Assembly (NCBI GenBank): GCA_011056555.1
Contig: DSEQ01000007.1
Coordinates: 1 to 64,000, forward strand
From: Candidatus Zixiibacteriota bacterium
Lineage (GTDB): Bacteria; Zixibacteria; MSB-5A5; JAABVY01
DNA: 64,000 nucleotides
Reading direction: 5' to 3'
The translations under genes and the position numbers were made by a program. Shown one piece after another: positions 1 to 7,572 of this stretch. The notes below the pieces were generated by a model. That model was not told where the DNA came from. It worked only from the letters and a program-made list of their open reading frames with translations, and did no database searches. Every line of letters starts with the position of its first letter. Within the stretch, counting starts at the first letter, position 1.

Positions 1-138
1 ACCATAGGCAACAGCGGACACCTGAATATCACCGGTTTCTTTATTATTCTGAGATGAATCAGGTTCCTGGCCGGCATAGCAGGATGTCACAGAAAGCAAC
101 AAAATCGAGAAAATTACGAAAATTATCTTTGACTGCAT
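1..138 (-). CDS. Putative lipoprotein, N-terminal fragment (gene runs off the left edge)
   Basis: Reading leftwards from an ATG at 138, the frame stays open to the window edge and encodes 46 residues. A good ribosome binding site (AAGGGAGG, 143-150 on the opposite strand) precedes it. The protein starts MQSKIIFVIFSILLLSVTSC: a short basic start, a hydrophobic stretch and then V-T-S-C, which fits a lipobox with Cys20 as the lipidated residue. The residues after it (AGQEPDSSQNNKETG) are polar and look like a flexible linker behind a lipid anchor. Nothing can be said about the mature domain because the rest of the gene is outside the window. Confidence 0.7.
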   Translation of the reverse strand, partial: MQSKIIFVIFSILLLSVTSCYAGQEPDSSQNNKETGDIQVSAVAYG

Positions 139-500
139 TAAACCTCCCTTCTTCGAAATACTTCCACTTATCATACTCACAGATCAGATAATTATTCCCT
201 GATGTCTACACGATGATGGTCTATGCAATCTATTTACGGCCCAGCCGCAGATTTGTCAATTATAAAATTGTTAAAAAGTCAGAAAGCCGCGCCTGAAGAG
301 GATTTGTAGAGAAGATCTGTGGCTCGTAAAGCAGGGTCTTGGCCCCGATGAAATCGGGGGTGTGATCCTGCGCCAGGCTGATTAGCTGTCATTTGCGTTG
401 GGTCACAATCCGCCTGGGGCGAATCAAGACCCAACGCTACGCAGAAAATTTACTTAGCGGGATGATCGAATAAACCCACATTTCATGTGGGGTGCCAGTG
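139..500. other. Intergenic stretch with palindromic repeats
   Basis: No gene is visible. The left part (150-240) is AT-rich and should hold the promoter of the leftward lipoprotein. The right part holds two hairpins. GCGTTGGGTC (395-404) pairs perfectly with GACCCAACGC (428-437), and part of this block (GTCACAATCCG ... CGAATCAAGACC) recurs at 37304-37345. CCCACA-TTTCA-TGTGGG (475-491) follows a GGGATGATCGA sequence that recurs in the repeats near 21260, 22640 and 23770. The second hairpin lies just 3' of the DUF1801 gene and could also end its transcript. Confidence 0.6.
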
Positions 501-872
501 TCATTTCTTTTTCAGCCCGGCAATGTTCTCCTTCACCCTGAATTTCACGATCCTTTCCACGAGCTTATAGGGAAGCTTCTGGTCAAGTGGGAATTGGACT
601 GAGCCCCTGGCGGTTTTATATTCAGCCAGCTCTTTTTTGAAGGCCAGAATCCCCGAGGGCTCCGGGTAAAATCCAATATGGTTTTGAAACGCTGCAAAAT
701 GCACCAGGTTTTTATGCAGTACAAATGTCGGAATACCATACTTGATGGCTTCTTCTGCATCAGGGGCAGCGCGCCTTATTGTTGCCCTCAGCTTCTCCAT
801 GATTTGTTGAATATCTTTGGGGAAGGCACTGATGTATTCATCAATTGTCCTGGCTTTCGGCCTGTATTTCAT
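501..872 (-). CDS. DUF1801 / YdhG-like domain protein
   Basis: A 123-residue protein that matches the DUF1801 family (frataxin-like fold, sometimes labelled iron chaperone). Typical features are 'TIDEYISAFP' near the start, 'IRRAAPDAEEAIKYGIPTF' in the middle and the 'HFAAFQNHIGFYP' block, followed by a Lys-rich end. The start at 872 is chosen over an upstream in-frame ATG at 932 because ACGGAGC sits a few bases before it and because family members begin with a sequence like MKYRPKARTIDEY. The molecular role of the family is not established. The gene stands alone, convergent with the hairpin block at 395-491. Confidence 0.8.
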   Translation of the reverse strand: MKYRPKARTIDEYISAFPKDIQQIMEKLRATIRRAAPDAEEAIKYGIPTFVLHKNLVHFAAFQNHIGFYPEPSGILAFKKELAEYKTARGSVQFPLDQKLPYKLVERIVKFRVKENIAGLKKK

Positions 873-1075
873 AGAAGCTCCGTTTGTTAAATTTAAAATA
901 TATAAGATTATCTTTCGATAATCAATCATCATTATTGAGAAGCAATCGGTGTATATACAGTCGATTTACTTTTGAGATGTGATTTCATTAAATAAAATAT
1001 TGCAGATTTAGCTTTTTTATTAATATCTTGGCGTACTCAAAAATATAATCGTATCAAGCAGGGAGAGGGATTACT

Positions 1076-1492
1076 ATGGTTCAGAATTTTGGAATTAAGC
1101 TCGAAACTGAAGGAATGTGCGATATTCATGATATAACCTCCAAAGTGGAGGAATCGATAAAAAAGAGCGGGATTACAAACGGCCTTGTGAATGTATTCTG
1201 TCCCGGCTCAACCGGCGGAATCACGACCATAGAATACGAGCCGGGTCTTCAGAAAGACCTTCCCGAGCTGATGGAAAAAATCATACCGTCAAATAGACCT
1301 TACGAGCACGATAAAACCTGGGGGGATGGCAACGGTTTCTCGCATCTGCGTTCAGCCCTGATCGGACCGTCGCTGACCGCGCCGGTTGTCTCCGGCAAAC
1401 TGCGGCACGGAACCTGGCAGCAGATTGTATTTCTCGATTTTGATAATCGTTCACGAACCCGCGAGATCATAATCACAGTTATGGGAGAATAA
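1076..1492 (+). CDS. YjbQ family protein (UPF0047, secondary thiamine-phosphate synthase type)
   Basis: A 138-residue protein of the YjbQ/UPF0047 family. Diagnostic blocks are 'GLVNVFCPGSTGGITTIEYEPG' in the first half, then 'HDKTWGDGNGFSHLRSALIGPS' and 'GTWQQIVFLDFDNRSRTREI', which carry the conserved His, Asp and Gln residues of the family. Members can show weak thiamine-phosphate synthase activity, but the physiological role is unsettled. GGGAGAGG lies at a good distance before the ATG. The stop is two bases before the mtnA start, so the two genes are almost certainly cotranscribed. Confidence 0.85.
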   Translation: MVQNFGIKLETEGMCDIHDITSKVEESIKKSGITNGLVNVFCPGSTGGITTIEYEPGLQKDLPELMEKIIPSNRPYEHDKTWGDGNGFSHLRSALIGPSLTAPVVSGKLRHGTWQQIVFLDFDNRSRTREIIITVMGE

Positions 1493-1494
1493 AG

Positions 1495-2490
1495 ATGAAT
1501 TTCTATACGCTTAAATTCGAAGATGAGAAGCTGATTCTGCTTGATCAAACTCAACTTCCCGGCAAGGAGGTCTATCTCGACTTGACCGATTACCGCGATA
1601 TTATCGAAGCGATCAAAATGCTGAGGGTGCGCGGCGCTCCCGCTATCGGTGTGGCGGCGGCTTACGGCTGTGTGGTTGCCTGCCAGAATGCTGATGATTT
1701 TGAGGAGATGATGAAATATCTGGAGGAAATCCGTATCGCCCGTCCAACTGCGGTAAATCTGGCCTGGGCAGTGGATCAGATGAAGGATATCGCGAATTCG
1801 AATAAAGAAAAGAGCTTGGATCAAATCCGGGAGCTGTTTCTCGAGAAGGCCCAGCAGATCCATAAAGATGATGAGGAGATGTGCCGTAAGATGGGCGAAA
1901 ATGGCGCAGAGCTAATAAAGGACGGTATGTCGATCCTGACCCACTGCAACGCCGGGGCTTTGGCCACAGCGGGCATGGGAACCGCCCTGGCGGTAATCTA
2001 TGCCGCCGCCCGTCAGGGGAAGAAGATCAAGGTCTATGCCGATGAAACCCGTCCGCTCCTGCAGGGCGCCCGTCTGACCACGTGGGAGCTTATGCAGGAG
2101 AATATCGATGTTACATTAAACACCGACAATATGGCCGCCAGCCTGATGCAAAAGGGTATGATCGACTGTGTAATCGTCGGAGCGGATCGGGTAACTAAGA
2201 ATTTTGATGTGGTAAACAAGATCGGCACATACGGCGTGGCGGTTCTGGCCAAACATCACAATATCCCATTTTATGTGGCCATACCATGGTCGACATATGA
2301 TGAAAATACGCCTGCGGGTGAGGATGTCGAAATCGAGATGCGTGACCCGGAGGAGGTTACCAACTGGAGCGGAGTCAGAACCGCCCCTGAGGGTGTCAAT
2401 GTATATTCACCGGCGTTTGATGTGACCCCCCATGAGCTGGTTACGGCGATTATAACCGATACCGGGATTGTCTATCCGAATAAGAAATGA
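1495..2490 (+). CDS. mtnA: S-methyl-5-thioribose-1-phosphate isomerase
   Basis: A 331-residue protein of the eIF2B-alpha/MtnA family. It shows the MtnA hallmarks: 'MLRVRGAPAIGVAAAYG' near residue 45, 'ILTHCNAGALATAGMGTAL' with the catalytic Cys near residue 152, 'DETRPLLQGARLTTWEL', and 'VIVGADRVTKNFDVVNKIGT' with the catalytic Asp near residue 230. MtnA converts methylthioribose-1-phosphate to methylthioribulose-1-phosphate in methionine salvage, and the same enzyme can act on 5-deoxyribose-1-phosphate. No other salvage gene is in the window, so which route is used here is unknown. The start follows the upstream YjbQ-type gene by two bases and the ribosome binding site lies within that gene's end. 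Confidence 0.92.
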   Translation: MNFYTLKFEDEKLILLDQTQLPGKEVYLDLTDYRDIIEAIKMLRVRGAPAIGVAAAYGCVVACQNADDFEEMMKYLEEIRIARPTAVNLAWAVDQMKDIANSNKEKSLDQIRELFLEKAQQIHKDDEEMCRKMGENGAELIKDGMSILTHCNAGALATAGMGTALAVIYAAARQGKKIKVYADETRPLLQGARLTTWELMQENIDVTLNTDNMAASLMQKGMIDCVIVGADRVTKNFDVVNKIGTYGVAVLAKHHNIPFYVAIPWSTYDENTPAGEDVEIEMRDPEEVTNWSGVRTAPEGVNVYSPAFDVTPHELVTAIITDTGIVYPNKK

Positions 2491-2520
2491 TTGCTATAGA
2501 GGGGCGCGTTTACGGGTGCA

Positions 2521-2608
2521 CGCGCAAGGATCGTGCGCGGCCCGTCAAGGGCAGCGCAGGCGTATGTCCTCATGCGCTGTGTCAGACAGGGCGTACCGGG
2601 AGGTACGC
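2521..2608. repeat. Cluster of three short hairpins between mtnA and arsR
   Basis: Three inverted repeats follow each other in a GC-rich stretch: CGCGCA/TGCGCG (2521-2539), CAGCGCA/TGCGCTG (2552-2579) and GCGTACC/GGTACGC (2591-2608). They lie between two convergent genes, where they could act as a two-way terminator. The lack of a T-run and the multiple-hairpin layout look more like the palindromic repeats found elsewhere in the window. Confidence 0.5.
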
Positions 2609-2622
2609 GCTGCACGAACTGA

Positions 2623-2919
2623 TTAGAGCTTATAGCCTTTCAGGTTTTCGAATGAGCCGAAATATTCCCTCAGAAATGATTTTAAGGCCTCGGTATCCAG
2701 AGAGTAGATTTTTTGCTGTTCCTGTTTTTTTGACTTGATCAGGCCGGAGGCTTTCAACGCGGCCAGGTGCCGCGAGATTGTCGGCTGGGAGAGGCTGAAA
2801 TAATCGACTATCTCGGTTACGGATCTGTCGCCCGCTTCCAATATTTTTAAAATCTGCAGCCGGGTCGGATCGGAAAGGGCCTTGAATACAGCCGCAAGTT
2901 TTTCGATTTCCTCAACCAT
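2623..2919 (-). CDS. ArsR-family winged-helix transcriptional repressor
   Basis: A 98-residue protein covering one ArsR (HTH_20) domain: 'VFKALSDPTRLQILKIL' in helix 2, 'SVTEIVDYFSLSQPTISRHLAALKASGLI' as the helix-turn-helix, then a short wing with 'QQKIYSLD'. It has no Cys at all, so the classical metal-sensing CxC site of ArsR/SmtB is absent and a non-metal or indirect signal is likely. It is divergent from the exported YceI-like gene at 3319, with 400 bp between them. A palindrome (CGCATATGCG, 2937-2946) just upstream of its start is a natural autoregulatory operator. Confidence 0.88.
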   Translation of the reverse strand: MVEEIEKLAAVFKALSDPTRLQILKILEAGDRSVTEIVDYFSLSQPTISRHLAALKASGLIKSKKQEQQKIYSLDTEALKSFLREYFGSFENLKGYKL

Positions 2920-2933
2920 TTAATCCTAACGTT

Positions 2934-2961
2934 ATACGCATATGCGCAATTATGTATATAT
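2934..2961. promoter_or_regulatory. Candidate ArsR operator upstream of the arsR-type gene
   Basis: A perfect 10-bp palindrome CGCATATGCG (2937-2946) sits inside the AT-rich run TATACGCATATGCGCAAT, which then continues into ATTATGTATATA. It lies 18-27 bp before the arsR start codon. ArsR-family dimers usually bind such ATA-rich inverted repeats over their own promoter. Related but looser sequence (TATATGTACATACATGCATTC) precedes the divergent YceI-like gene at about 3282. Operator function is inferred. Confidence 0.45.
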
Positions 2962-3318
2962 TATCGGAGGACCAAAGTCAACACTTAACATTCATGCGGC
3001 GTAAGAATTTTTAATGAACAATATTGAGCCTTCGAATGTCGACCATTTGAGAAATAATTTTTGCATAATTTAGCTTGGCAAACGATAGCTTTTTGCATAA
3101 ATTGCAGGGATTTATTTTGAGGCTACGGCAAACTGGCCGTGTGGATGGTGGTTTTTCAGATTGATTTCCGGGCCTGTCGGCACAAAGGTGAATTGCGGAT
3201 TGATGATTCATGAGCTGACATAGCCCGGGCGAAACACAAAAAGAGCTGATTGATTCAATTCTTCCGATAGATAGCAAATTATTATATGTACATACATGCA
3301 TTCATGAAAGGAGAAATA
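2962..3318. other. Divergent intergenic region, arsR / YceI-like
   Basis: About 360 bp with no convincing gene. An open frame on the minus strand (3011-3301) has no ribosome binding site and no recognisable composition. The right end (3270-3312) carries the AT-rich block TTATTATATGTACATACATG and the AAAGGAG ribosome binding site of the YceI-like gene, so its promoter should lie here. Confidence 0.5.
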
Positions 3319-4230
3319 ATGAGAAAGGCGTTTTTGTTGGCCTTATTCCTGATGATTGTGACCGGAGCCCTGCTTCTGGCCCAGGAGGGTGAGATGCGCG
3401 AGGAGCAGGTAATTCCAGAAACAACGACATTCTATTTCGGGCAGGGGCTCGAAAATGACGTGCTTATGGTGAGGTCGCTGGCTATTTTCGACAGCAGGGC
3501 GCCATTGGGTTCGGTGGTCGGTCTTGTCAGAGGTATGACAGGGGAATTGACTCTCTGGCTCGATTCCATCAAACTGGTTGAGGTGGAGGAACCTGAGCCG
3601 GTAATGGAGGAGGCCGATCAGCCCGATACGATGGCTGAGGCTGATACCGCTATGGAAATGGCTGCCGAGGAAGAAGCGCCAGCCGAAGAGGAACCCGAGG
3701 AGCAAATGGACACGGTTCGTGTCACCCCTCCGGCCCCCAGGGCTGTCCCGCCCAGCGGCTACACCCAGCCGGTGATGGTTATGGAAATTCCACTGGATCG
3801 TCTCACGACCGGGAATCCGCAACTGGACGAGATGCTCAAATCCGAGAATTATCTAAATGTATCGGAATTTCCTACTGCGACTTTCGTATTGACCAACGTT
3901 ACCGATCCATCCGAATACAGGCTCCAGGATATGCGTGAAATCAGCCTTATAGGAAGCGGGGAATTGACCCTGAACGGGCTTTCCAAGCGCTACGCCAACA
4001 TTCGCGTGTTTATGACATATATAGAAGAGAAGCCGATCACAGCCGAAAATACCGGCCTGACCGGCGACCTTATACATATTACCGCTGAATTTTCTATCTC
4101 TCTTTCTGATTTTGCGATATCGATTGAACCGGAGAATCTTCTCACAATTGATGACAGAGTGAATATCATGTTTGATGGTTTCGGATCCACGAACCGGATG
4201 AGCGCCTCGGCGCCGGCAGAATCGGAATAG
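3319..4230 (+). CDS. Exported YceI-like protein with a long acidic insert
   Basis: A 303-residue protein with a signal peptide (MRKAFLLALFLMIVTGALLLAQ, cleavage after the LLLA) and the two halves of a YceI-type lipocalin fold. The C-terminal half is the clearest: 'LTTGNPQLDEMLKSENYLN', 'FPTATFVLTNV', 'GELTLNGLSKRYANIRV' and 'FSISLSDFAI'. YceI proteins bind isoprenoid-like lipids in the periplasm. Between the halves, at about residues 90-155, lies an insert very rich in Glu, Ala and Pro (EEADQPDTMAEADTAMEMAA and onward) that should be disordered and is not part of the normal fold. The start at 3319 has AAAGGAG seven bases upstream and gives a clean signal peptide; the longer frame from 3286 does not. 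The neighbouring ArsR repressor may control it. Confidence 0.8.
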   Translation: MRKAFLLALFLMIVTGALLLAQEGEMREEQVIPETTTFYFGQGLENDVLMVRSLAIFDSRAPLGSVVGLVRGMTGELTLWLDSIKLVEVEEPEPVMEEADQPDTMAEADTAMEMAAEEEAPAEEEPEEQMDTVRVTPPAPRAVPPSGYTQPVMVMEIPLDRLTTGNPQLDEMLKSENYLNVSEFPTATFVLTNVTDPSEYRLQDMREISLIGSGELTLNGLSKRYANIRVFMTYIEEKPITAENTGLTGDLIHITAEFSISLSDFAISIEPENLLTIDDRVNIMFDGFGSTNRMSASAPAESE

Positions 4231-4264
4231 CGGCTCAGCAGAAGCTTTGGATCGCAGCAAACTC

Positions 4265-4291
4265 AAGCCGGGCATATCCAGCCCGGCTTTA
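4265..4291 (+). terminator. Rho-independent terminator after the YceI-like gene
   Basis: AAGCCGGGC (4265-4273) pairs with GCCCGGCTT (4281-4289) across a seven-base loop and is followed by a short TTTAT tract. It lies 35 bases after the stop codon. Confidence 0.75.
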
Positions 4292-4488
4292 TCATTTCAA
4301 CATAAATGCACATATACGCATAAATGCAGGTAGCCTTTGCTTCTTAGGGAATCAAGTCAAGAGAAACGACAGGCCCTGACGAAGTCGAAAGCGCTTTTTG
4401 GGAAAAATGAAAAAAAAGCTCAAAATTTTTGACAAATATGGCCCCGGAGCCGGAAATAAAAAAAATTGCAGAAATTACTAAAAAACTC

Positions 4489-4517
4489 TTGACAATTTTT
4501 GGTATGGAGTTATTATA
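4489..4517 (+). promoter_or_regulatory. Near-consensus sigma-70 promoter and long leader of the 876-residue surface protein
   Basis: TTGACA at 4489-4494 is followed after 16 bases by TATTAT (4511-4516), or after 17 by ATTATA. This predicts transcription from about 4524 and an untranslated leader of about 260 bases before the ATG at 4786. The leader (4518-4785) contains no open frame that stands out. It has a near-perfect palindrome around CTTGAAACTAGTTTTCAGG (4721-4739). The stretch 4292-4488 upstream is AT-rich with no visible gene; it contains the direct repeat CATAAATGCA (two copies, 4300-4326). Confidence 0.7.
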
Positions 4518-4785
4518 GGGACGTCTAGGGAAACGCAGTTTTTCAAAGCTTTACGCGCATTCTTCTTTTATACATCTCTATTAAGTAATAAAAATAAACA
4601 TGTTGTGAAATATCATTGTTTTTGTTGGCTTATCCTCATTAAACAAATTTGCCCATTACATCAAGTAACATTTGGTGCTTAGGATTATTAAGCTACCAAT
4701 TTACCTTCGAGGGGGGAATCTTGAAACTAGTTTTCAGGATTAGCAAAGTTGGTGGTTTAAATCAAAACTTTGAAGGAGCATTGTA

Positions 4786-7416
4786 ATGAAGCAAAAAAAT
4801 CTTACAATACTTTCTTTGCTGACCTCGTTAATGCTTCTTGTCTTTGCTGGTTCTGCATTGGCTGATGTTACGGTAACGTTTAATGATGCCACTTTTGATG
4901 TGGGCCGGACCGGTCAGACCATAGAGATGGAAGTAACCGCTGATAATCCTATTTCGATGTTTGATGTTATTGCAGAGATCGTTGATAATGGGGCCTGGGC
5001 CACCGTTACCGGCGCATCATTTAACCTGCTTAACGGCACCGGTGGATCAGATTTGACCAGGATTGACGGCCAGCCGGAGGATATTTTCCGCCTGTACGCC
5101 ACCAACCTGGGAAGCTGTGACCCGGTACTCGATGCTGGAACTTCAGTGGTTGTTGAACTGACCGTTGATATTGGCTGCGTTGAAGGTACATTTAACATAA
5201 CCCCCACCGGCATTGATTGGGATATTGATGCCTTTACTACAGCAACCACAACCTTTGTAGGGACCGATTGTGCTGCTGAGCCGGTTCAGGGAGTTATGGG
5301 AACGTATACCGTCAAGTCTAATGCACCCTTCTTCACCAATTGCCCAACGGAAGACCTAATATTCGAATGTACAGAACCTGCCAATTATGATTTTGATGCT
5401 GATGATTTAGACTTAGGTTATTGCGGTGAAGAACTTACTTACGCCGTTGTTTCCGGTCCGGGCTCAATCGATTCCGATGGTGTTTGGACCTGGGATTCGT
5501 TCGGTCAAGTAGGTATTCATGAAGTCACCGTTTCGGTCACAGACACATATGAGAATGTGGCCAACTGTGCCTTCACAGTGATCATCACGAATCTGCCACC
5601 GGTTGTCGATTATTGTCCTCCGAGCTATGACGTGCCCTTTGACGGCATAAGCAAGGTATGGATCTGTTTCGGCGAGGAGGCGTTCGGTACTGTTGATGCA
5701 CATGATCAGGATGTACCTGTTTGCCCTGGTCCTCTGGAATTCTATCTGGAGAGCTTCAACGGCCCCGGTACCTTCACCGTCGATCCCAATACTGGTGACT
5801 GGAGCTGGCAGACCGATGATGAACCAGGATATGCCGGAATCTGGCATGCGGTAATCGGTGTAACTGATGGTGTACCGGAAGATGACGTCTTCTGTGAATT
5901 CGACATTAAGGTTACCGGTATCGAAGTCAAGATTGCAAAGACTGGCGAAGATGAGTTCGTGTTTCAGGGTACATACACCACGGTTCCGATTTTTGCCTTT
6001 GTTGACGGCCAGGATGTTGGTGGATTTGAATTCCTGATTTCCTATGATGCTTCCGCTCTTACATTCGTGGGTGCTACCCTCGGAAGCTATCTGGATGACA
6101 ATAATTGGGAATATCTGCAATACAGAACTGGCCCGTTCGGTAACTGCGGTGATGCCTGCCCCAGTGGATTGGTGAGAGTTGTTGGAATAAATGACGTAAA
6201 CGATGGTCAACCGCACCCGGATCCGGGTTCATGGCATTGGCCGGATTCAATTACAGTTGTCGACCTCAAGTTCTATGTCACTGACGATAGAACTTATGAG
6301 TGTCAGTTTATACCGATCGGATTCTATTGGTTAGACTGCACCGACAACACGATTGCCGACAGTACTGGTAATCAGATTATTATCAGTCGCAATGTTTACT
6401 GGTATAATCGTCCCGATGATCAGTACATTCTCCTTGATCCCGCTATGAGCCCGCACAAGGCTGGCTGGCAGTCTATCCCCGATCCTTATTACCAGCAGTG
6501 TGATGAGATCGCGGATCCCAGCAAGCCATTTCCGCTTGGTTGCATGGATTTCTACTACGGCGGCGTGGACATCGCGTGTGCTGATGAAATCGACCTCCGC
6601 GGAGACTTGAACCTGAATAACATCGCCAACGAAATTGGTGATGCTGTTCTTTACACCAACTTCTTTATCTATGGACAGCCCGTGTTTGACATCAACCTCC
6701 AGGGCCAGATTGCGGCCTCGGATGTCAATAATGACGGTAAGGTCCTGACCGTTGGTGACTTGATCTATCTGATCAGGATCATCACCGGTGACGCCGTTCC
6801 GTTCAGCAAACTTGCTCCATTTGCGAATTCTGTCGATGTGGCTATTGCCAACAACAGCAATGGAATCACAGTCACCACTGATGCAAATGTTGATCTTGGC
6901 GGCGCCCTGTTCGTATTTAACGGAGTTAGCTCGGCCGACGTCATACCGAACGTCCATGGTATGGATGTGAAGTACGATGTTGTCGATGAACAGCTCAGGG
7001 TTCTTGTTTATGATATCGAGGGTGCCTATGTTCCTGCAGGTGAAAACGAGCTCTTCACAGTTGTTGGCGTTGAAAATGCGGCCCTTGCAGATGTCAGCAT
7101 AGTTGACTTCTACGGAGCCGACTTGAACGTCAATACCTATATGAAGGCTCTGCCGACAGCCTTTGCGCTGTTGCAGAACTCACCCAACCCGTTCAACCCG
7201 TCAACCGATATAAGTCTGGATCTTCCGGAAGCCTCCCAGTGGTCAATCGACATTTATAATGTCCAGGGCCAGCTGGTTAAGAGCTTCTCCGGATATGATA
7301 ACGCCGGACGTGTAACGGTTACCTGGGATGCTCAGGGCATGGCCTCAGGTATCTACTTCTACAGAGCGAAGGTCGGCAGCTTCACCGATGTTCGTAAGAT
7401 GGTTCTCATGAAGTAA
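4786..7416 (+). CDS. Large exported surface protein: Ig-like repeats, cohesin-like and dockerin-like modules, type IX sorting domain
   Basis: An 876-residue secreted protein. Residues 1-26 are a signal peptide ending SALA-D. A beta-rich N-terminal domain follows (to about 180), then two Ig/cadherin-like domains opening with 'FFTNCPTEDLIFECTEP' and 'PPVVDYCPPSYDVPF'. A cohesin-like domain lies at about 380-540 ('GGFEFLISYDASALTFVGA'). A dockerin-like segment lies at about 601-670, with 'RGDLNLNNIANEIGDAVLY' and 'ASDVNNDGKVLTVGDLIYL', whose Asp/Asn spacing fits two calcium loops. Residues 790-876 form a sorting domain: 'LLQNSPNPFNPSTDISL', 'GQLVKSF', 'GIYFYRAKVG', ending MVLMK. This domain type marks proteins exported by type IX secretion in FCB bacteria. 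GAAGGAG precedes the ATG. The protein at 10924 shares its last 500 residues in order and sequence, so the two are paralogues. Its role is probably structural or adhesive; no catalytic domain is seen. Confidence 0.88.
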   Translation: MKQKNLTILSLLTSLMLLVFAGSALADVTVTFNDATFDVGRTGQTIEMEVTADNPISMFDVIAEIVDNGAWATVTGASFNLLNGTGGSDLTRIDGQPEDIFRLYATNLGSCDPVLDAGTSVVVELTVDIGCVEGTFNITPTGIDWDIDAFTTATTTFVGTDCAAEPVQGVMGTYTVKSNAPFFTNCPTEDLIFECTEPANYDFDADDLDLGYCGEELTYAVVSGPGSIDSDGVWTWDSFGQVGIHEVTVSVTDTYENVANCAFTVIITNLPPVVDYCPPSYDVPFDGISKVWICFGEEAFGTVDAHDQDVPVCPGPLEFYLESFNGPGTFTVDPNTGDWSWQTDDEPGYAGIWHAVIGVTDGVPEDDVFCEFDIKVTGIEVKIAKTGEDEFVFQGTYTTVPIFAFVDGQDVGGFEFLISYDASALTFVGATLGSYLDDNNWEYLQYRTGPFGNCGDACPSGLVRVVGINDVNDGQPHPDPGSWHWPDSITVVDLKFYVTDDRTYECQFIPIGFYWLDCTDNTIADSTGNQIIISRNVYWYNRPDDQYILLDPAMSPHKAGWQSIPDPYYQQCDEIADPSKPFPLGCMDFYYGGVDIACADEIDLRGDLNLNNIANEIGDAVLYTNFFIYGQPVFDINLQGQIAASDVNNDGKVLTVGDLIYLIRIITGDAVPFSKLAPFANSVDVAIANNSNGITVTTDANVDLGGALFVFNGVSSADVIPNVHGMDVKYDVVDEQLRVLVYDIEGAYVPAGENELFTVVGVENAALADVSIVDFYGADLNVNTYMKALPTAFALLQNSPNPFNPSTDISLDLPEASQWSIDIYNVQGQLVKSFSGYDNAGRVTVTWDAQGMASGIYFYRAKVGSFTDVRKMVLMK

Positions 7417-7436
7417 ACCAGACGCCTTTTATACAT

Positions 7437-7467
7437 GAGGGAGGCTTTCGGCCTCCCTCTTTTTTTA
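7437..7467 (+). terminator. Strong rho-independent terminator
   Basis: GAGGGAGGC (7438-7446) and GCCTCCCTC (7451-7459) form a nine-pair stem around TTTCG, followed by seven T residues. It closes the surface protein transcript that ends at 7416. Confidence 0.92.
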
Positions 7468-7572
7468 TTTGCTTTTAATCGCTTCTGATTGCATAATTGG
7501 TAGGTTAACGGAATATTCAACTTATCATCAGATCAAATTACCGGAGCGGGTCATCTCCTGCCGATCTGATGA

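Noticed and set aside
2487..2738. An 83-codon frame after mtnA
   Set aside because: It runs through the hairpin cluster at 2521-2608 and into the arsR-type gene on the other strand. Its Arg/Cys-rich start comes from the repeat.
3011..3301. A 96-codon minus-strand frame between arsR and the YceI-like gene
   Set aside because: No ribosome binding site, no recognisable motif, and it overlaps the likely promoter region of both neighbours.
5464..6216. A 250-codon open frame antisense to the 876-residue surface gene
   Set aside because: It lies wholly inside a well-supported gene, with no start signal and unlikely composition.
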